64,000 nt of DNA from PALSA-1295 sp963776895. Lineage in GTDB: Bacteria > Bacteroidota > Ignavibacteria > Palsa-1295. The notes beneath the pieces are model-generated. The model saw nothing but the letters and a program-made list of their open reading frames with translations. It was not told the origin of the DNA and searched no databases. How positions within the stretch are numbered: position 1 is the stretch's first letter; each line of letters opens with the position of its first letter. The position numbers and the translations under genes are program-made. This document shows, in pieces, positions 42,668 to 52,151 of the stretch. The DNA is taken from NCBI GenBank assembly GCA_963776895.1, contig CAVZOL010000002.1, positions 62,001 through 126,000 on the forward strand. Reading direction: 5' to 3'.

Positions 42668-43801
42668 TCAAATAATGTACCTTGCGATCTCGTCCTTGTT
42701 GAATCCATACTGCCGCAAATCCACCGCTGAAAACCCTATCAACTCCGGCTCCGTGTAAAGATGCAACCCCGTTTTATCCTGCACGATTTCGCGCACTTCT
42801 TTCACAACAGAAAGCACTTCAGCCGCTGTCGCCTCGCCGGTCTCGTTCATCACCACAACCGGCTGGGTGGGATTTAGCAGCACATTTCCCCTGCGAAATC
42901 CTTTCAAACCGCACGCTTCCAGTATGAACGCACTCGGAATTTTTATTTCGGTGCCTTCGCTTCGGGCACGAATCGTTCTCAATCGGTCTAAATGCTCGGG
43001 TAGATTGCTCTCAAATTGTCTTTCGAGGTTCGCGTATTGATCCTCGGTCAGCAGCGAATTCTTGAAGAACGATCCCGCATTCCCTTCGATCGATTCTGCG
43101 GGAAATGGGAATTTCTTATCGCGAATATTTTTGATCGCTTCTCGGATTTCTTCGAGCGATGGTTCGTGATTTCCTTCAAACCATTTTTTTACATCAGGAT
43201 ATGAGAGATTTCGATTAGGTTCTGTCGAAAGCCGAAGCGTAGTATAGAGAATGACATAACGATTCCTCTCCGTCGTATTGAAAATACTTTTACGATATTG
43301 AAAATGGCATTCCTCATTAGAAAGTGTTCGAATCGATTTCGTCGTTCGGTCGAAGACTTCGACATTAATCAGCACATCTTTGATCTCCTGCCCGTACGCT
43401 CCCACATTTTGCACAGCAATGGCTCCCGCTTGTCCCGGTATGCGCGAAAGATTTTCGATGCCCCAAATCTTGTGCTCTACAGCAAATTTCACAACGTCAT
43501 CCCAAACTTCGCCTGATGCAATTCGCAACCCCCTCTCATTGCCCCCATTTGTAAGTTGTATTTCGTAATTCACAATTCCAGTATTGTTCACATGGAGGAC
43601 AAGCCCGTCAAACCCATGGTCGCTAACCAGCATATTGCTGCCGCCGCCAAGGACAAGTATGGGCAAATTTCGGGATTCCGCGAACTCAAATGCCTCTCTA
43701 AGCTCAGAAGGATCAGTTATGGCTATAAAATACCGCGCAGGGCCACCGATCTTGAAGGTCGTGAGCGGTTTGAGGAAGCGGTTTTGTTCTATGGGAAGCA
43801 A
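42668..43801 (-). CDS. murB: UDP-N-acetylenolpyruvoylglucosamine reductase MurB
   Basis: 377 residues, type I MurB length. FAD-binding motifs are LPILVLGGGSNMLVSDHGFD near residue 45 and NLSRIPGQAGAIAVQNVGAY near 120; the catalytic Ser/Glu region includes EGNAGSFFKN near 243. It reduces the enolpyruvyl group to the lactyl ether of UDP-MurNAc in the cytoplasm, an essential step of peptidoglycan synthesis. Divergent from queE, sharing the region 43802-43867. Confidence 0.95.
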   Translation of the reverse strand: MLPIEQNRFLKPLTTFKIGGPARYFIAITDPSELREAFEFAESRNLPILVLGGGSNMLVSDHGFDGLVLHVNNTGIVNYEIQLTNGGNERGLRIASGEVWDDVVKFAVEHKIWGIENLSRIPGQAGAIAVQNVGAYGQEIKDVLINVEVFDRTTKSIRTLSNEECHFQYRKSIFNTTERNRYVILYTTLRLSTEPNRNLSYPDVKKWFEGNHEPSLEEIREAIKNIRDKKFPFPAESIEGNAGSFFKNSLLTEDQYANLERQFESNLPEHLDRLRTIRARSEGTEIKIPSAFILEACGLKGFRRGNVLLNPTQPVVVMNETGEATAAEVLSVVKEVREIVQDKTGLHLYTEPELIGFSAVDLRQYGFNKDEIARYII

Positions 43802-43867
43802 TTGAGGTGGATTAGCTGTTATTTGCCAAAATCAACGAAATACTGGAATTCCCGGTTCAGCTTACGA

Positions 43868-44576
43868 ATGCAAGACAACCTCGAAATAGAAACGCTAAAG
43901 CCTCTATCGGTCGCTGAAAAACAGCGAGAGGATGTCCTGCGCATCAACGAAATATTTTATTCCATTCAAGGGGAAGGTTCGCGCGCGGGCGAGCCATGCG
44001 TTTTTGTTCGAATGACCGGCTGCGGACTTCGGTGCTCCTATTGTGACACGGAATATGCTTTTTACGAAGGTGAAGATCATCCGATTAATGAGATCATCGA
44101 AACCGTAGAATCTTACAATTGCAAACTTGTGGAGTTCACCGGGGGCGAACCGCTGGAACAAGAGGGAGTTTATCCTCTAATGGATGAACTCCTTCAAAGA
44201 GGTTTTGAAGTAATGATCGAAACGGGTGGGCACATTGATATTTCACGCGTTGACCGGCGCGTAAAGCGAATTGTCGATCTCAAAACACCATCTTCGGGGA
44301 TGTTGAAGCGCAATCGGTATGAAAATATCAAGGAACTTACCAACCATGACGAAGTAAAGTTTGTGATCGGTTCTCGCGAGGATTATGAATCGGTCGCGTG
44401 CGCAAGTGTGGAAATATGATCTCGATAAGCATGTGGGAACGGTACTGTTTTCGGCAGTGCATGATGCCCTCCCGTTGCAGGAACTTGCACAGTGGATTCT
44501 CGAAGATCATTTGCCAGTGCGATTACAAACTCAACTACATAAACTTATCTGGCCGGACGTATTAAGAGGAGTATGA
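43868..44576 (+). pseudogene. queE: 7-carboxy-7-deazaguanine synthase QueE, frameshifted near the C-terminus
   Basis: From ATG 43868 the frame runs through the radical-SAM motif GCGLRCSYCDTEYAFY (near residue 55), the FTGGEPLEQ strand and VDLKTPSSGM to REDYESVACASVEI, then stops at 44419. The true C-terminus, SRAQVWKYDLDKHVGTVLFS through LAQWILEDHLPVRLQ to HKLIWPDVLRGV, is in another frame. Removing the C at 44391 restores EDYEWSRAQVW and a 235-residue protein. All catalytic residues lie before the break, but the missing C-terminus covers the active site. The partner genes queF, queD and queC are intact, so a sequence error is quite possible. Stop overlaps queF as ATGA. Confidence 0.85.
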
Positions 44577-44986
44577 CATTGAATAAACCAGAACTCATCG
44601 TTTTTCCCAATCCCTATCCCGAACGGGATTATGAAGTCACGCATGTAAACCCAGAATTCACATCCGTGTGCCCGGTAACCGGCCTTCCCGATTTTGGCGA
44701 GATCACCGTTCGCTTTGTACCGGACAAACTTTGTGTGGAGCTAAAGTCGCTGAAGTATTATTTCATTAGTTTCCGTAATCGTGGGATCTTTTATGAAGCG
44801 GTCATCAATGAAATGCTGGAAGATCTTGTGACAGCGATGGAACCGCGTTGGATAGAAATAACAGGAAAATTTTCCACTCGTGGCGGACTTCATTCGAATG
44901 TGGTAGCAAAGTTTATAAAATCAGAAGGCACAATGCCACACTCTAATCGAATCGTCGTGAAAAATTTTGAAAAGCCGGTACAATAA
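44573..44986 (+). CDS. queF: 7-cyano-7-deazaguanine (preQ0) reductase QueF
   Basis: 137 residues, the short YkvM-type QueF. Catalytic Cys is in FTSVCPVTGLPDFG near residue 34, followed by Asp in the same loop; the family signature ELKSLKYYFISFRNRG is near 63. It reduces preQ0 to preQ1 with NADPH in queuosine synthesis. The ATG overlaps the queE stop, so translation is coupled. Confidence 0.95.
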   Translation: MTLNKPELIVFPNPYPERDYEVTHVNPEFTSVCPVTGLPDFGEITVRFVPDKLCVELKSLKYYFISFRNRGIFYEAVINEMLEDLVTAMEPRWIEITGKFSTRGGLHSNVVAKFIKSEGTMPHSNRIVVKNFEKPVQ

Positions 44987-44989
44987 GTA

Positions 44990-45460
44990 ATGCTAACTCG
45001 TATCGCTAAAGATTTCCGTTGGGAAATGGCGCACCGGCTGCCAAACCACAATGGTGGCTGCCGGAATGTACACGGCCATTCCTACCGGATGTGGGTCGAA
45101 CTGACCGGAGAACCAGACGACCAGGGGATGGTCATGGATTACTTCGATCTTAAAAAAATGGTCGATCCACTGATCTCCGAGATTGACCATGCCTTCCTTT
45201 GCGACCTTTCTGATACCCTTATCGTCAATTTTCTTGAATCCTCTGGCCTAAAAGCCGTATATGTAGATTTTCCCACCACCGCAGAAAACCTCGCAAAATG
45301 GTTCTTTGATCGGCTAAAAACCCTTTTCAACAGCGTGGATGATGGATCATCCGTGGATGAGCGATCATCCATGAAACATTTATCCGAGCTTCGCGTGCGT
45401 ATTCAGGAGACGGAGCGCACCTACGCAGAAGTTTCAGGCACAATTACGAATGACAAATGA
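44990..45460 (+). CDS. queD: 6-carboxytetrahydropterin synthase QueD
   Basis: 156 residues. Zinc-binding His are in WEMAHRLPNH and NVHGHSYRM, and the acidic catalytic region is in MVMDYFDLKK and EIDHAFL. It makes 6-carboxytetrahydropterin from dihydroneopterin triphosphate, the substrate of QueE. Near residue 120 a segment SVDDGSSVDERSS breaks the usual family spacing; it is encoded by two short hairpin repeats (GGATGATGGATCATCC and GTGGATGAGCGATCATCC). The C-terminal TITNDK comes from another repeat that continues downstream. Start is 3 bases after the queF stop. Confidence 0.93.
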   Translation: MLTRIAKDFRWEMAHRLPNHNGGCRNVHGHSYRMWVELTGEPDDQGMVMDYFDLKKMVDPLISEIDHAFLCDLSDTLIVNFLESSGLKAVYVDFPTTAENLAKWFFDRLKTLFNSVDDGSSVDERSSMKHLSELRVRIQETERTYAEVSGTITNDK

Positions 45461-45534
45461 CGAATTACAAATGAGGTGGTTTTTTCACACTACTCGTTCT
45501 CATTTGCCATTTGTCATTTGTCATTCGTCATTTA
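45443..45534. repeat. Inverted AATGACAAATGA repeat between queD and queC
   Basis: ACGAATGACAAATGACGAAT (45446-45465) faces its inverse, ending ATTTGTCATTCGTCAT (45518-45533). The left arm supplies the last codons of queD and the right arm ends just before the queC ATG (45536). Similar in kind to the repeat inside the E1 gene. Confidence 0.8.
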
Positions 45535-45535
45535 G

Positions 45536-46216
45536 ATGAAATCCATCGTTTTACTCTCCGGCGGCATGGACTCTACCCTCTCGGCCACGATCGCGCGGCG
45601 CGATTCCAAGGACGTTGCTGCTCTGCACCTCAATTACCGGCATCGAACCGAACGGCGCGAGCTAAAGGCTTTCGAAGATGTTTGCAATGCGCTCGGAATC
45701 TCTGAACGGCTCGTCGTCGATATTGAATTCTTGCGGACGATCGGCGGATCGAGCCTTACCGATACATCCATTGACGTGACGAACGCAAATCTCAATGCCA
45801 CGGGTATTCCAAACTCCTACGTGCCATTTCGCAATGGGAATTTTCTGGCAGTCGCGGCAAGCTGGGCGGAAGTGATCGGCGCCAACGCTATTTATATCGG
45901 CGCGGTCGAAGAAGATTCCTCCGGCTATCCGGATTGCCGCCGCATTTTTTTCGATGCATTCGAACGCACGATCGAATTTGGAACGAAACCGGGTTCTAAC
46001 ATTCATATTGTTACGCCCGTCATTCATCTTCATAAGCGAGAGATCGTGACTGAATCAGTTCGGCTCGGCGCTCCCATCGGAGCAACGTGGTCTTGCTATC
46101 AAGCTGAAAATCTGGCCTGCGGCGTATGCGATAGCTGCGCGCTGCGTCTTCGCGGGTTTGCAGAAGCAGGAATAGACGATCCAATTCCTTATAAGATGAG
46201 GCCGCGCTACGCATGA
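45536..46216 (+). CDS. queC: 7-cyano-7-deazaguanine synthase QueC
   Basis: 226 residues. PP-loop SGGMDSTLS at residue 8 binds ATP; zinc cysteines are in CGVCDSC with an upstream Cys (WSCYQAENLACG). It converts carboxydeazaguanine to preQ0. The ATG follows the AATGAC repeat. Stop overlaps the lptD ATG as ATGA, which couples a tRNA-modification operon to an outer-membrane gene. Confidence 0.95.
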   Translation: MKSIVLLSGGMDSTLSATIARRDSKDVAALHLNYRHRTERRELKAFEDVCNALGISERLVVDIEFLRTIGGSSLTDTSIDVTNANLNATGIPNSYVPFRNGNFLAVAASWAEVIGANAIYIGAVEEDSSGYPDCRRIFFDAFERTIEFGTKPGSNIHIVTPVIHLHKREIVTESVRLGAPIGATWSCYQAENLACGVCDSCALRLRGFAEAGIDDPIPYKMRPRYA

Positions 46217-48912
46217 TCCATAGCTGTACATGCGTCCTTTTATTCGTATCCGTTTTATGCGGCGCAGAATTACTTCGCGCGCAAATTGCACCGCCGCCTG
46301 TCGATTCCACTGCGCCCAAGCTCAAGCAGATTCGCCCCGGCATTCAATTCCCAGATTCACTGTACGTTGCTCGTGATACGACCAAAGGCGATATCGATAC
46401 CATCGTGCGTTATACCGCAAGAGATTCCACCGTCTTCGATATTCCGCGCAAGCAAATGACTCTTGTGAATAATGGGATCGTGGAATTCGAAAATCGAGAG
46501 TTGGATGCCTATACTATCGTTATGGATTTTCAGCACAGTTTGATGACGTCCTATAGTTACGATGTCGATTCCGTGATGGCAGCCACCCTCTCGCTGCGCC
46601 GTCACATTCTGCGCGATACCAACCGCGCGAAAACGCGTGGCGCGCCAAAGCTAACCGAAGGCACGACTGTGTATGATGGCGAAGTCATCGTCTATAATTT
46701 CAAGACCAAACACGGAACCGTGCAACTCGGTACAACGGAAATGGATAAAGGTTTTTATTATGGCGAAAAAATTAAACAGGTTGCGCCAAAAACCCTCTTT
46801 GTCCAAAACGGACGCTACACGACATGCGACGAGGAAGTCCCACATTATTACTTCGAGTCCCCTAAAATGAAAGTCATTATGAATGACCAAATTTTTGCCG
46901 CGCCCGTCATTTTGTATGTTGCTGATGTTCCAATATTCGTTCTGCCGTTCGGGGTATTTCCGAATCATGAGAGCGGACGGCATTCGGGAATTATTATGCC
47001 AAGCTATACCACGCAAAGCGATCGTGGCTACGGCCTCACGCACGCGGGATATTATTGGGTCTTCAACGATTATGCGGACGCGCGCGCGCAGACAGATATT
47101 TATACCATCGGCGGATATAATGTCGATTTCATGGCAGAATGGATGAAGCGCTATCTGCTGAACAGTGCAGCATCGATCGAATATGGCTTTGGACAAACGC
47201 GATATTCCAGCGCCGATCCGTTTGAACCCGATTGGTTAATTAAGGGAGAATTGCCGAATTTGATTCTTGGCTATGAGACGTCGCTCTCGGCAAATCTTAG
47301 TTTCCAGAGTGACGGATATTTTCAGAATAACGCCACGAACCTGCAACAATACCTCACACAACAAATTACATCCAGCGCAACATTCAGCACGGGCTGGCAG
47401 GATGTTGGCGTGAGCCTCGGCATCGATTATGAACGCAGCCAGAATTTGCTCGATGGTACGTATCAGGAAACCAGCCCGCAGATCAATTTCTCAAAATCTA
47501 CATGGTTCCCTTTCCAATCTTCGGATGGAACCGCATCAAGCCCGCTCCTGACAGCACTCGGCTTGCCTACTTTAGGCATTGGATACACGTTCAGCGCAAG
47601 CCACAATGTGAGTAAATCCACCAACACGCCGAATGAAACGACGGATTCCTCCGTCTATACTAATACTGAATCGTATAGCATTTTGCATAGTCCTTCGATC
47701 AGTATTTCTCCAAAGCTTGGATATTTCACCATTACTCCAAGCTTTGGCTATCAGGAAGCATGGCTTGTGCATGAACATCTTCTCAGTAATTTCAGGAAGG
47801 AATACATTAGGGATTCCACAGGCAGGATCATCGACTCCACGACGGTGGCAGATACGACGACAACCAACCATTTTAGCCGCCTCGATAACTGGAATGCAGG
47901 AGTTAACATCTCGACCACAGTTTATGGCATAGCCAATATCGGTTTTTGGGGCATTGAAGCCATTCGGCACACGATTCAGCCTTCTATTAGCTTTAGTTAC
48001 CAGCCGGATCTTTCCTCGCAAAATTATATTGCATTTGCCGATCCAACTACCGGGCAAACAAATTACTATAACAAGTTTATGGGTGAACCCAACGGCGACC
48101 TGGTGGGCCAGGGTAAATCCGAAACATTGTCGTTGAGCCTTGCTAATAATTTCGAGGCAAAAGTCGATCGGCAGGTCAACAAGGATTCCAGCACGGTCGA
48201 TCATGTAAAGCTCTTTAATCTCAATGCTTCGAGTGGTTACAATCTTGCAACAAAACTGATCAGTGACCTCTCGTTGAACGCAAGCTCTTCCATCGGCACG
48301 CTGTTTGGCCTGAGTGGTAATGCCGCCTTTTCCTTTTATCCTGCAAATTACGAGGGCGGCGATTCCACCAATTACACGCTTGCAACTTTGCACCAAGGGC
48401 TTATCCGCGCTCAATCGGTTTCTGCAGGACTGAGTGGAAGTTTGTCCGCATCGAAAACAACGGAAGGTGGAAGTTACGATTCGCTTCGCCATCTCTTCAA
48501 TATTACTTCGCCACAGGACGAACGCCAGATGTTCTTCGGCGGGAATTATCCCGGCGCGTACATCGATATTCCCTTCCGCCCGATGTGGAATATCAGTTAC
48601 CAACTGACGTACTCGCAAAGTTTTACGCTCGCAGGTGCGCCGGAACGCGATTTCGGCGCGAACGTGAGTCTCAATTTGCCACTCACGGTTCATTGGCTTT
48701 TTACGACGTCAGCAGGGTATGATCTTCTCAACAGGAAGATCATTATTCCACAGATCACTGTTCACCGCGATCTGCATTGCTGGGAAATGAATTTTACCTA
48801 TCGTCCTCCCGGTTCCCAAATATCCGGATTCAATCTGGAAATTAAGATCGTCGCACCGCAATTGCAGGACGTGAAACTTACGCGAACGGAAAACAGCTAT
48901 GGGGAATTTTGA
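46213..48912 (+). CDS. lptD: LPS-assembly protein LptD-like (OstA) outer-membrane protein
   Basis: 899 residues with a signal peptide (VLLFVSVLCGAELLRA). The periplasmic jellyroll has the OstA/LptA pattern (YDGEVIVYNFKTKHGTVQLG, GRYTTCDEEVPHYYFESPKM). The barrel region includes IFVLPFGVFPNHESGRHSGI and long Tyr/Ser/Asn-rich beta strands up to a C-terminal strand. Bacteroidota-type LptD homologs are shorter in the N-terminal domain than E. coli LptD. Likely inserts lipopolysaccharide in the outer membrane. Divergent sequence makes the exact ortholog status an inference. Confidence 0.87.
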   Translation: MIHSCTCVLLFVSVLCGAELLRAQIAPPPVDSTAPKLKQIRPGIQFPDSLYVARDTTKGDIDTIVRYTARDSTVFDIPRKQMTLVNNGIVEFENRELDAYTIVMDFQHSLMTSYSYDVDSVMAATLSLRRHILRDTNRAKTRGAPKLTEGTTVYDGEVIVYNFKTKHGTVQLGTTEMDKGFYYGEKIKQVAPKTLFVQNGRYTTCDEEVPHYYFESPKMKVIMNDQIFAAPVILYVADVPIFVLPFGVFPNHESGRHSGIIMPSYTTQSDRGYGLTHAGYYWVFNDYADARAQTDIYTIGGYNVDFMAEWMKRYLLNSAASIEYGFGQTRYSSADPFEPDWLIKGELPNLILGYETSLSANLSFQSDGYFQNNATNLQQYLTQQITSSATFSTGWQDVGVSLGIDYERSQNLLDGTYQETSPQINFSKSTWFPFQSSDGTASSPLLTALGLPTLGIGYTFSASHNVSKSTNTPNETTDSSVYTNTESYSILHSPSISISPKLGYFTITPSFGYQEAWLVHEHLLSNFRKEYIRDSTGRIIDSTTVADTTTTNHFSRLDNWNAGVNISTTVYGIANIGFWGIEAIRHTIQPSISFSYQPDLSSQNYIAFADPTTGQTNYYNKFMGEPNGDLVGQGKSETLSLSLANNFEAKVDRQVNKDSSTVDHVKLFNLNASSGYNLATKLISDLSLNASSSIGTLFGLSGNAAFSFYPANYEGGDSTNYTLATLHQGLIRAQSVSAGLSGSLSASKTTEGGSYDSLRHLFNITSPQDERQMFFGGNYPGAYIDIPFRPMWNISYQLTYSQSFTLAGAPERDFGANVSLNLPLTVHWLFTTSAGYDLLNRKIIIPQITVHRDLHCWEMNFTYRPPGSQISGFNLEIKIVAPQLQDVKLTRTENSYGEF

Positions 48913-48979
48913 CCACGATTCACAGGATGGAAAAGATGTTCAGGATTGATTCTTCGATTTTTAAGGATTTCTCTCTTTG

Positions 48980-49987
48980 ATGCAACATTTTACAAGCTTA
49001 CATTCCTTAATTGAAAGGAGTAGAATCGCGCTTGCGTCCCTTGGGGTAACAAGCGATTCTAAGCTGCTCGTTGCGGTAAGCGGCGGGCCCGATTCGCTGG
49101 GGCTGTTCCATGTTCTACAATCGCTGCGTGGTATGGGAGCTTTTGAGAGCATTGCGGTAGCGCATGTGAATCACGGACTGCGGGAATCTGATTCGAACCT
49201 GGAAGAAGAAGCAGTTCGAAAGTATTGTGAAGCGTGGGATGTTCCATTCCTGCTCCAGCGAGTGCAGACGGGAATGATCTCAGAAAAAGAGAAAACCGGT
49301 ATTGAAGAAACCGCCCGCAAGCTGCGCTATCAGTTTTTCGAGACGCTGATCAAACTGCACGGATTCGATTTCGTGATTACGGCACACACTGCCAACGATC
49401 AGGCTGAGACGGTTATCCTTAATATGATTCGCGGCGCCGGCGTGCGAGGGCTGGCCGGCATTCCACCGAAACGAAAACTTGGGAACGCATACATCATTCG
49501 CCCCTGGCTCGACATTACAAAAGCGGAGATAATGGAATATCTCCATGAGAACGATCTTGTTGCCGCACACGATGCTTCGAATGACGAGCTTACTTATCGA
49601 CGCAACCAAGTACGCCATAAAGTGATGCCTGTTCTCGCAGAAGTATGGCCCGACCGCTCAACAGTGAAGTCGCTCGCCGCTCTTGCAGAGCGCATGCGTG
49701 AACTTTCGCATTTCCTCGATAAACGGGCGCGAGAGGAATTGCTGAAGCTGGAAATGGATGGAGGGCTTTCCCTCGAAGGAATTAAATCGATAAATGAATT
49801 TCTAACCCATCTTGTAATAGAGGCATGGATTCATCAGGAATTTGGACATTATGGCCTTACATCGGAAGAATCAGCTCGGATTGAAGCTTGGCTCGCTTCC
49901 GTCTCGCCGCGCATGGAGCTTCGCCGAGGACTCAGCCTGCGCAAAGATGGGCCTGTCCTCCGATTGGAGAGCGATGGCCGTCAATGA
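48980..49987 (+). CDS. tilS: tRNA(Ile)-lysidine synthase TilS
   Basis: 335 residues from ATG 48980. PP-loop VAVSGGPDSLGLFHVL near residue 30; other motifs are VNHGLRESDSN (near 66), TAHTANDQAETVIL (near 136), GVRGLAGIPPKR and YRRNQVRHKVMP. It modifies C34 of the tRNA-Ile CAU anticodon to lysidine and is essential. Length fits the compact form without the full C-terminal domains. Confidence 0.93.
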   Translation: MQHFTSLHSLIERSRIALASLGVTSDSKLLVAVSGGPDSLGLFHVLQSLRGMGAFESIAVAHVNHGLRESDSNLEEEAVRKYCEAWDVPFLLQRVQTGMISEKEKTGIEETARKLRYQFFETLIKLHGFDFVITAHTANDQAETVILNMIRGAGVRGLAGIPPKRKLGNAYIIRPWLDITKAEIMEYLHENDLVAAHDASNDELTYRRNQVRHKVMPVLAEVWPDRSTVKSLAALAERMRELSHFLDKRAREELLKLEMDGGLSLEGIKSINEFLTHLVIEAWIHQEFGHYGLTSEESARIEAWLASVSPRMELRRGLSLRKDGPVLRLESDGRQ

Positions 49988-50019
49988 CATATTCGGCTCG
50001 ACCGGTGTTCTATAAATAT

Positions 50020-51360
50020 ATGCGATTTCGTCAATTTTTTGTTCTCTTTCTTTTCTTTGCAATACTTGCAAAGCCTGTTTTTGCCCAATCGAGTAGCGGG
50101 CTGGATGTTCGCCGCGATATTACAAAACGCGACGAGCGGTTTAACTTGCAATCTGCGAATGGGAGCGCGGCATTCACGATCAAGAACGTCGATATTACGC
50201 ATTTCCCGGAAATGGGAATCATCTTTTCTGCCGTCGATAAACACAATCATTTTATTCGCACGCTCCAAAAAGAGGATCTGGTCATACTCGAAAATGGCAT
50301 TGAGCGCCCCATTATTTCGCTCGATCTGGTGAGCGGTGAAAATCGGGTTCCCATTGATATTGTGTTTGTGATCGATCAAACGTCATCCATGACGGATATG
50401 ATCGGCACGGTCAAGCAAAATGTCAATCAATTTGCAGATGAATTGGTGCAGCATGGCTTCGATTACCGCTTGGGCCTCGTGCGCTTCAGCGATATTGTGG
50501 AATGGAAAAGCCCGAAGCTGACCGATGACGTTAACGAATTCGAAAAATGGGTCGCCGATATTCAAACGGTTGGCGGCGGCGATCCAAAAGAAAATGCGCT
50601 TGAAGGTCTTCACGCGATCGAGGATATGCCGTTCCGGCCCATCGCTATTCGGCTTGCGGTGCTTATCACCGATGCACAGTGCCACCAGCAAGGCGAGAAT
50701 GGCGATGGAACCACCGATTTTACCATGAAAACCATGGGCGATTGGCTTTATCAGCGCGAAGTGCGCTTGCTTACCGTCACACCGCCGGAATATCTTGAAT
50801 ATCACGATATGGCCGCGGCCACCGATGGCGCAAGCTTCAATCTTGGCCAAAGTTTCGCAAATTCCGTCGAGGATCTTGCAAGTAATGTTACAAGTTTATA
50901 CTCGCTCAAATACCTTTCGCAATCCACGCTTGCGCCGGATTCGGTTCATTTCGATCTGCTGCGCGCGGAAGATCGTTCCGTTCTCGCAAGCCGAAAGCTG
51001 CTTGCCATGGAGCCTGGGCGCCGTTTCGTGTTCGAAGATCTTCAATTCGCGCCGAACCAGACGCAGCTTTTGAACGATTTCATTCCCGAACTCGAACGTG
51101 TCGTCCGCTTGATGCATGTGCGGCCTTCGATGAAAATTCGAATCGAAGGCCATGCCGATTCTACCGGCTCCCCCGACCTTAATATGAAAATTTCCGAACA
51201 ACGAGCGGTTGCCGTCAAACGCTATCTCATGCAGGAGGGAATTGCCCCAGACCGGCTGGAAACGAAAGGCTATGGTTCCGATCGGCCCATCGCGTCGAAT
51301 GCGACGGAAGCGGGGCGGCGCCTTAACCGGCGTATCGAGTTTGTCATCCTCGCAAAGTAA
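50020..51360 (+). CDS. Secreted VWA-domain protein with OmpA C-terminus
   Basis: 446 residues from ATG 50020, chosen for its signal peptide FRQFFVLFLFFAILAKPVFA. The VWA domain (near 95-290) has an MIDAS-like site in VIDQTSSMTDMIG. Its C-terminal 110 residues are an OmpA domain: IEGHADSTGSPDLNMKISEQ and RRLNRRIEF. A small Ig-like strand region (FSAVDKHNHFIRTLQKEDL) precedes the VWA. Probably anchored to peptidoglycan in the periplasm. Overlap with tilS is avoided by this start. Confidence 0.85.
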   Translation: MRFRQFFVLFLFFAILAKPVFAQSSSGLDVRRDITKRDERFNLQSANGSAAFTIKNVDITHFPEMGIIFSAVDKHNHFIRTLQKEDLVILENGIERPIISLDLVSGENRVPIDIVFVIDQTSSMTDMIGTVKQNVNQFADELVQHGFDYRLGLVRFSDIVEWKSPKLTDDVNEFEKWVADIQTVGGGDPKENALEGLHAIEDMPFRPIAIRLAVLITDAQCHQQGENGDGTTDFTMKTMGDWLYQREVRLLTVTPPEYLEYHDMAAATDGASFNLGQSFANSVEDLASNVTSLYSLKYLSQSTLAPDSVHFDLLRAEDRSVLASRKLLAMEPGRRFVFEDLQFAPNQTQLLNDFIPELERVVRLMHVRPSMKIRIEGHADSTGSPDLNMKISEQRAVAVKRYLMQEGIAPDRLETKGYGSDRPIASNATEAGRRLNRRIEFVILAK

Positions 51361-51377
51361 GTTCCTTCCGGAGCCAC

Positions 51378-51986
51378 ATGAACGCTCGACCAAATAAAAT
51401 CATTACTCCGGAGCTTGTGCTGAATGCCTACCGTGAGGGATTTTTCCCGATGGCCAACGATCGCGGTGAGATCGAATTCTGTGCATACGATCCGCGTGGT
51501 ATTATTCCACTCGATGAACGCTTTCGCGTTCGCCGCTCGCTACGACAGATCATAGATAAAAAGAATTACCGCGTTACCTTCGATACCGCTCCGCTTGAAG
51601 CGCTTCGCGCCTGCGCCCGTTTTAGCGAGGAACTCCCAACGAAAGAACGATGGCTTTCCGAAGAACTGATCGATATTTACCTAAAGCTCTTTGAGATGGG
51701 AATTATGCATACGGTTGAAATTTGGAATGATGAAATGCTTACCGGAGGATTATACGGACTCACCTTCGGCGCAGCATTTTGTGGCGAATCCATGTTTTCC
51801 AGAGTGCCATTTGCATCACAGATCGCACTCGTCCATCTGGTAGAACGGCTGCGCATGAAAGGCTTCCAACTGCTCGATGCCCAAATGCCCAGCGAGCACC
51901 TCCAGCAATTCGGACTTTACGAGTGCTCCCAAGAGGAATATCTCACATTATTTCATGCAGCAATGGAAATAGACGTGAGGTGGTGA
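51378..51986 (+). CDS. aat: Leucyl/phenylalanyl-tRNA-protein transferase Aat
   Basis: 202 residues. Family motifs: VLNAYREGFFPMAND near residue 13, WLSEELIDIYLKLFEMG near 97, and GGLYGLTFGAAFCGESMFSR near 120 followed by LDAQMPSEHLQQFG. It adds Leu or Phe to N-terminal Arg/Lys of proteins, marking them for ClpS-dependent degradation (N-degron pathway). Start is 17 bases after the VWA gene stop. Confidence 0.93.
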   Translation: MNARPNKIITPELVLNAYREGFFPMANDRGEIEFCAYDPRGIIPLDERFRVRRSLRQIIDKKNYRVTFDTAPLEALRACARFSEELPTKERWLSEELIDIYLKLFEMGIMHTVEIWNDEMLTGGLYGLTFGAAFCGESMFSRVPFASQIALVHLVERLRMKGFQLLDAQMPSEHLQQFGLYECSQEEYLTLFHAAMEIDVRW

Positions 51987-52151
51987 GGATTCCGCTAACC
52001 TTTTGCCATCAATTTCGCTCCCAACCCCTTTCCTCAAGATATAGGTGCTATTCTTTTTCTTGCTGAGTTCCGGTCCATCTTCCAATTTGAACTGTTTTTG
52101 CCATTTCTCGAAACAGTTACCCACATTTCGTTTTTGCAAAGAACCGTTCAT
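51948..52151 (-). CDS. Possible small protein of unknown family
   Basis: 67 residues from ATG 52151; another ATG at 52175 adds eight. The segment GPELSKKKNSTYILRKG matches 11 of 19 positions of the split ORF at the transposon right end, while the DNA differs, which suggests conserved coding. The 3' end overlaps aat by 39 bases. The rest of the 51987-52481 gap shows no clear gene. Confidence 0.3.
   Translation of the reverse strand: MNGSLQKRNVGNCFEKWQKQFKLEDGPELSKKKNSTYILRKGVGSEIDGKRLAESSPPHVYFHCCMK

Noticed and set aside
47572..48693. 373-codon minus-strand frame inside lptD
   Set aside because: Antisense shadow of the LptD coding sequence without any recognisable motif.
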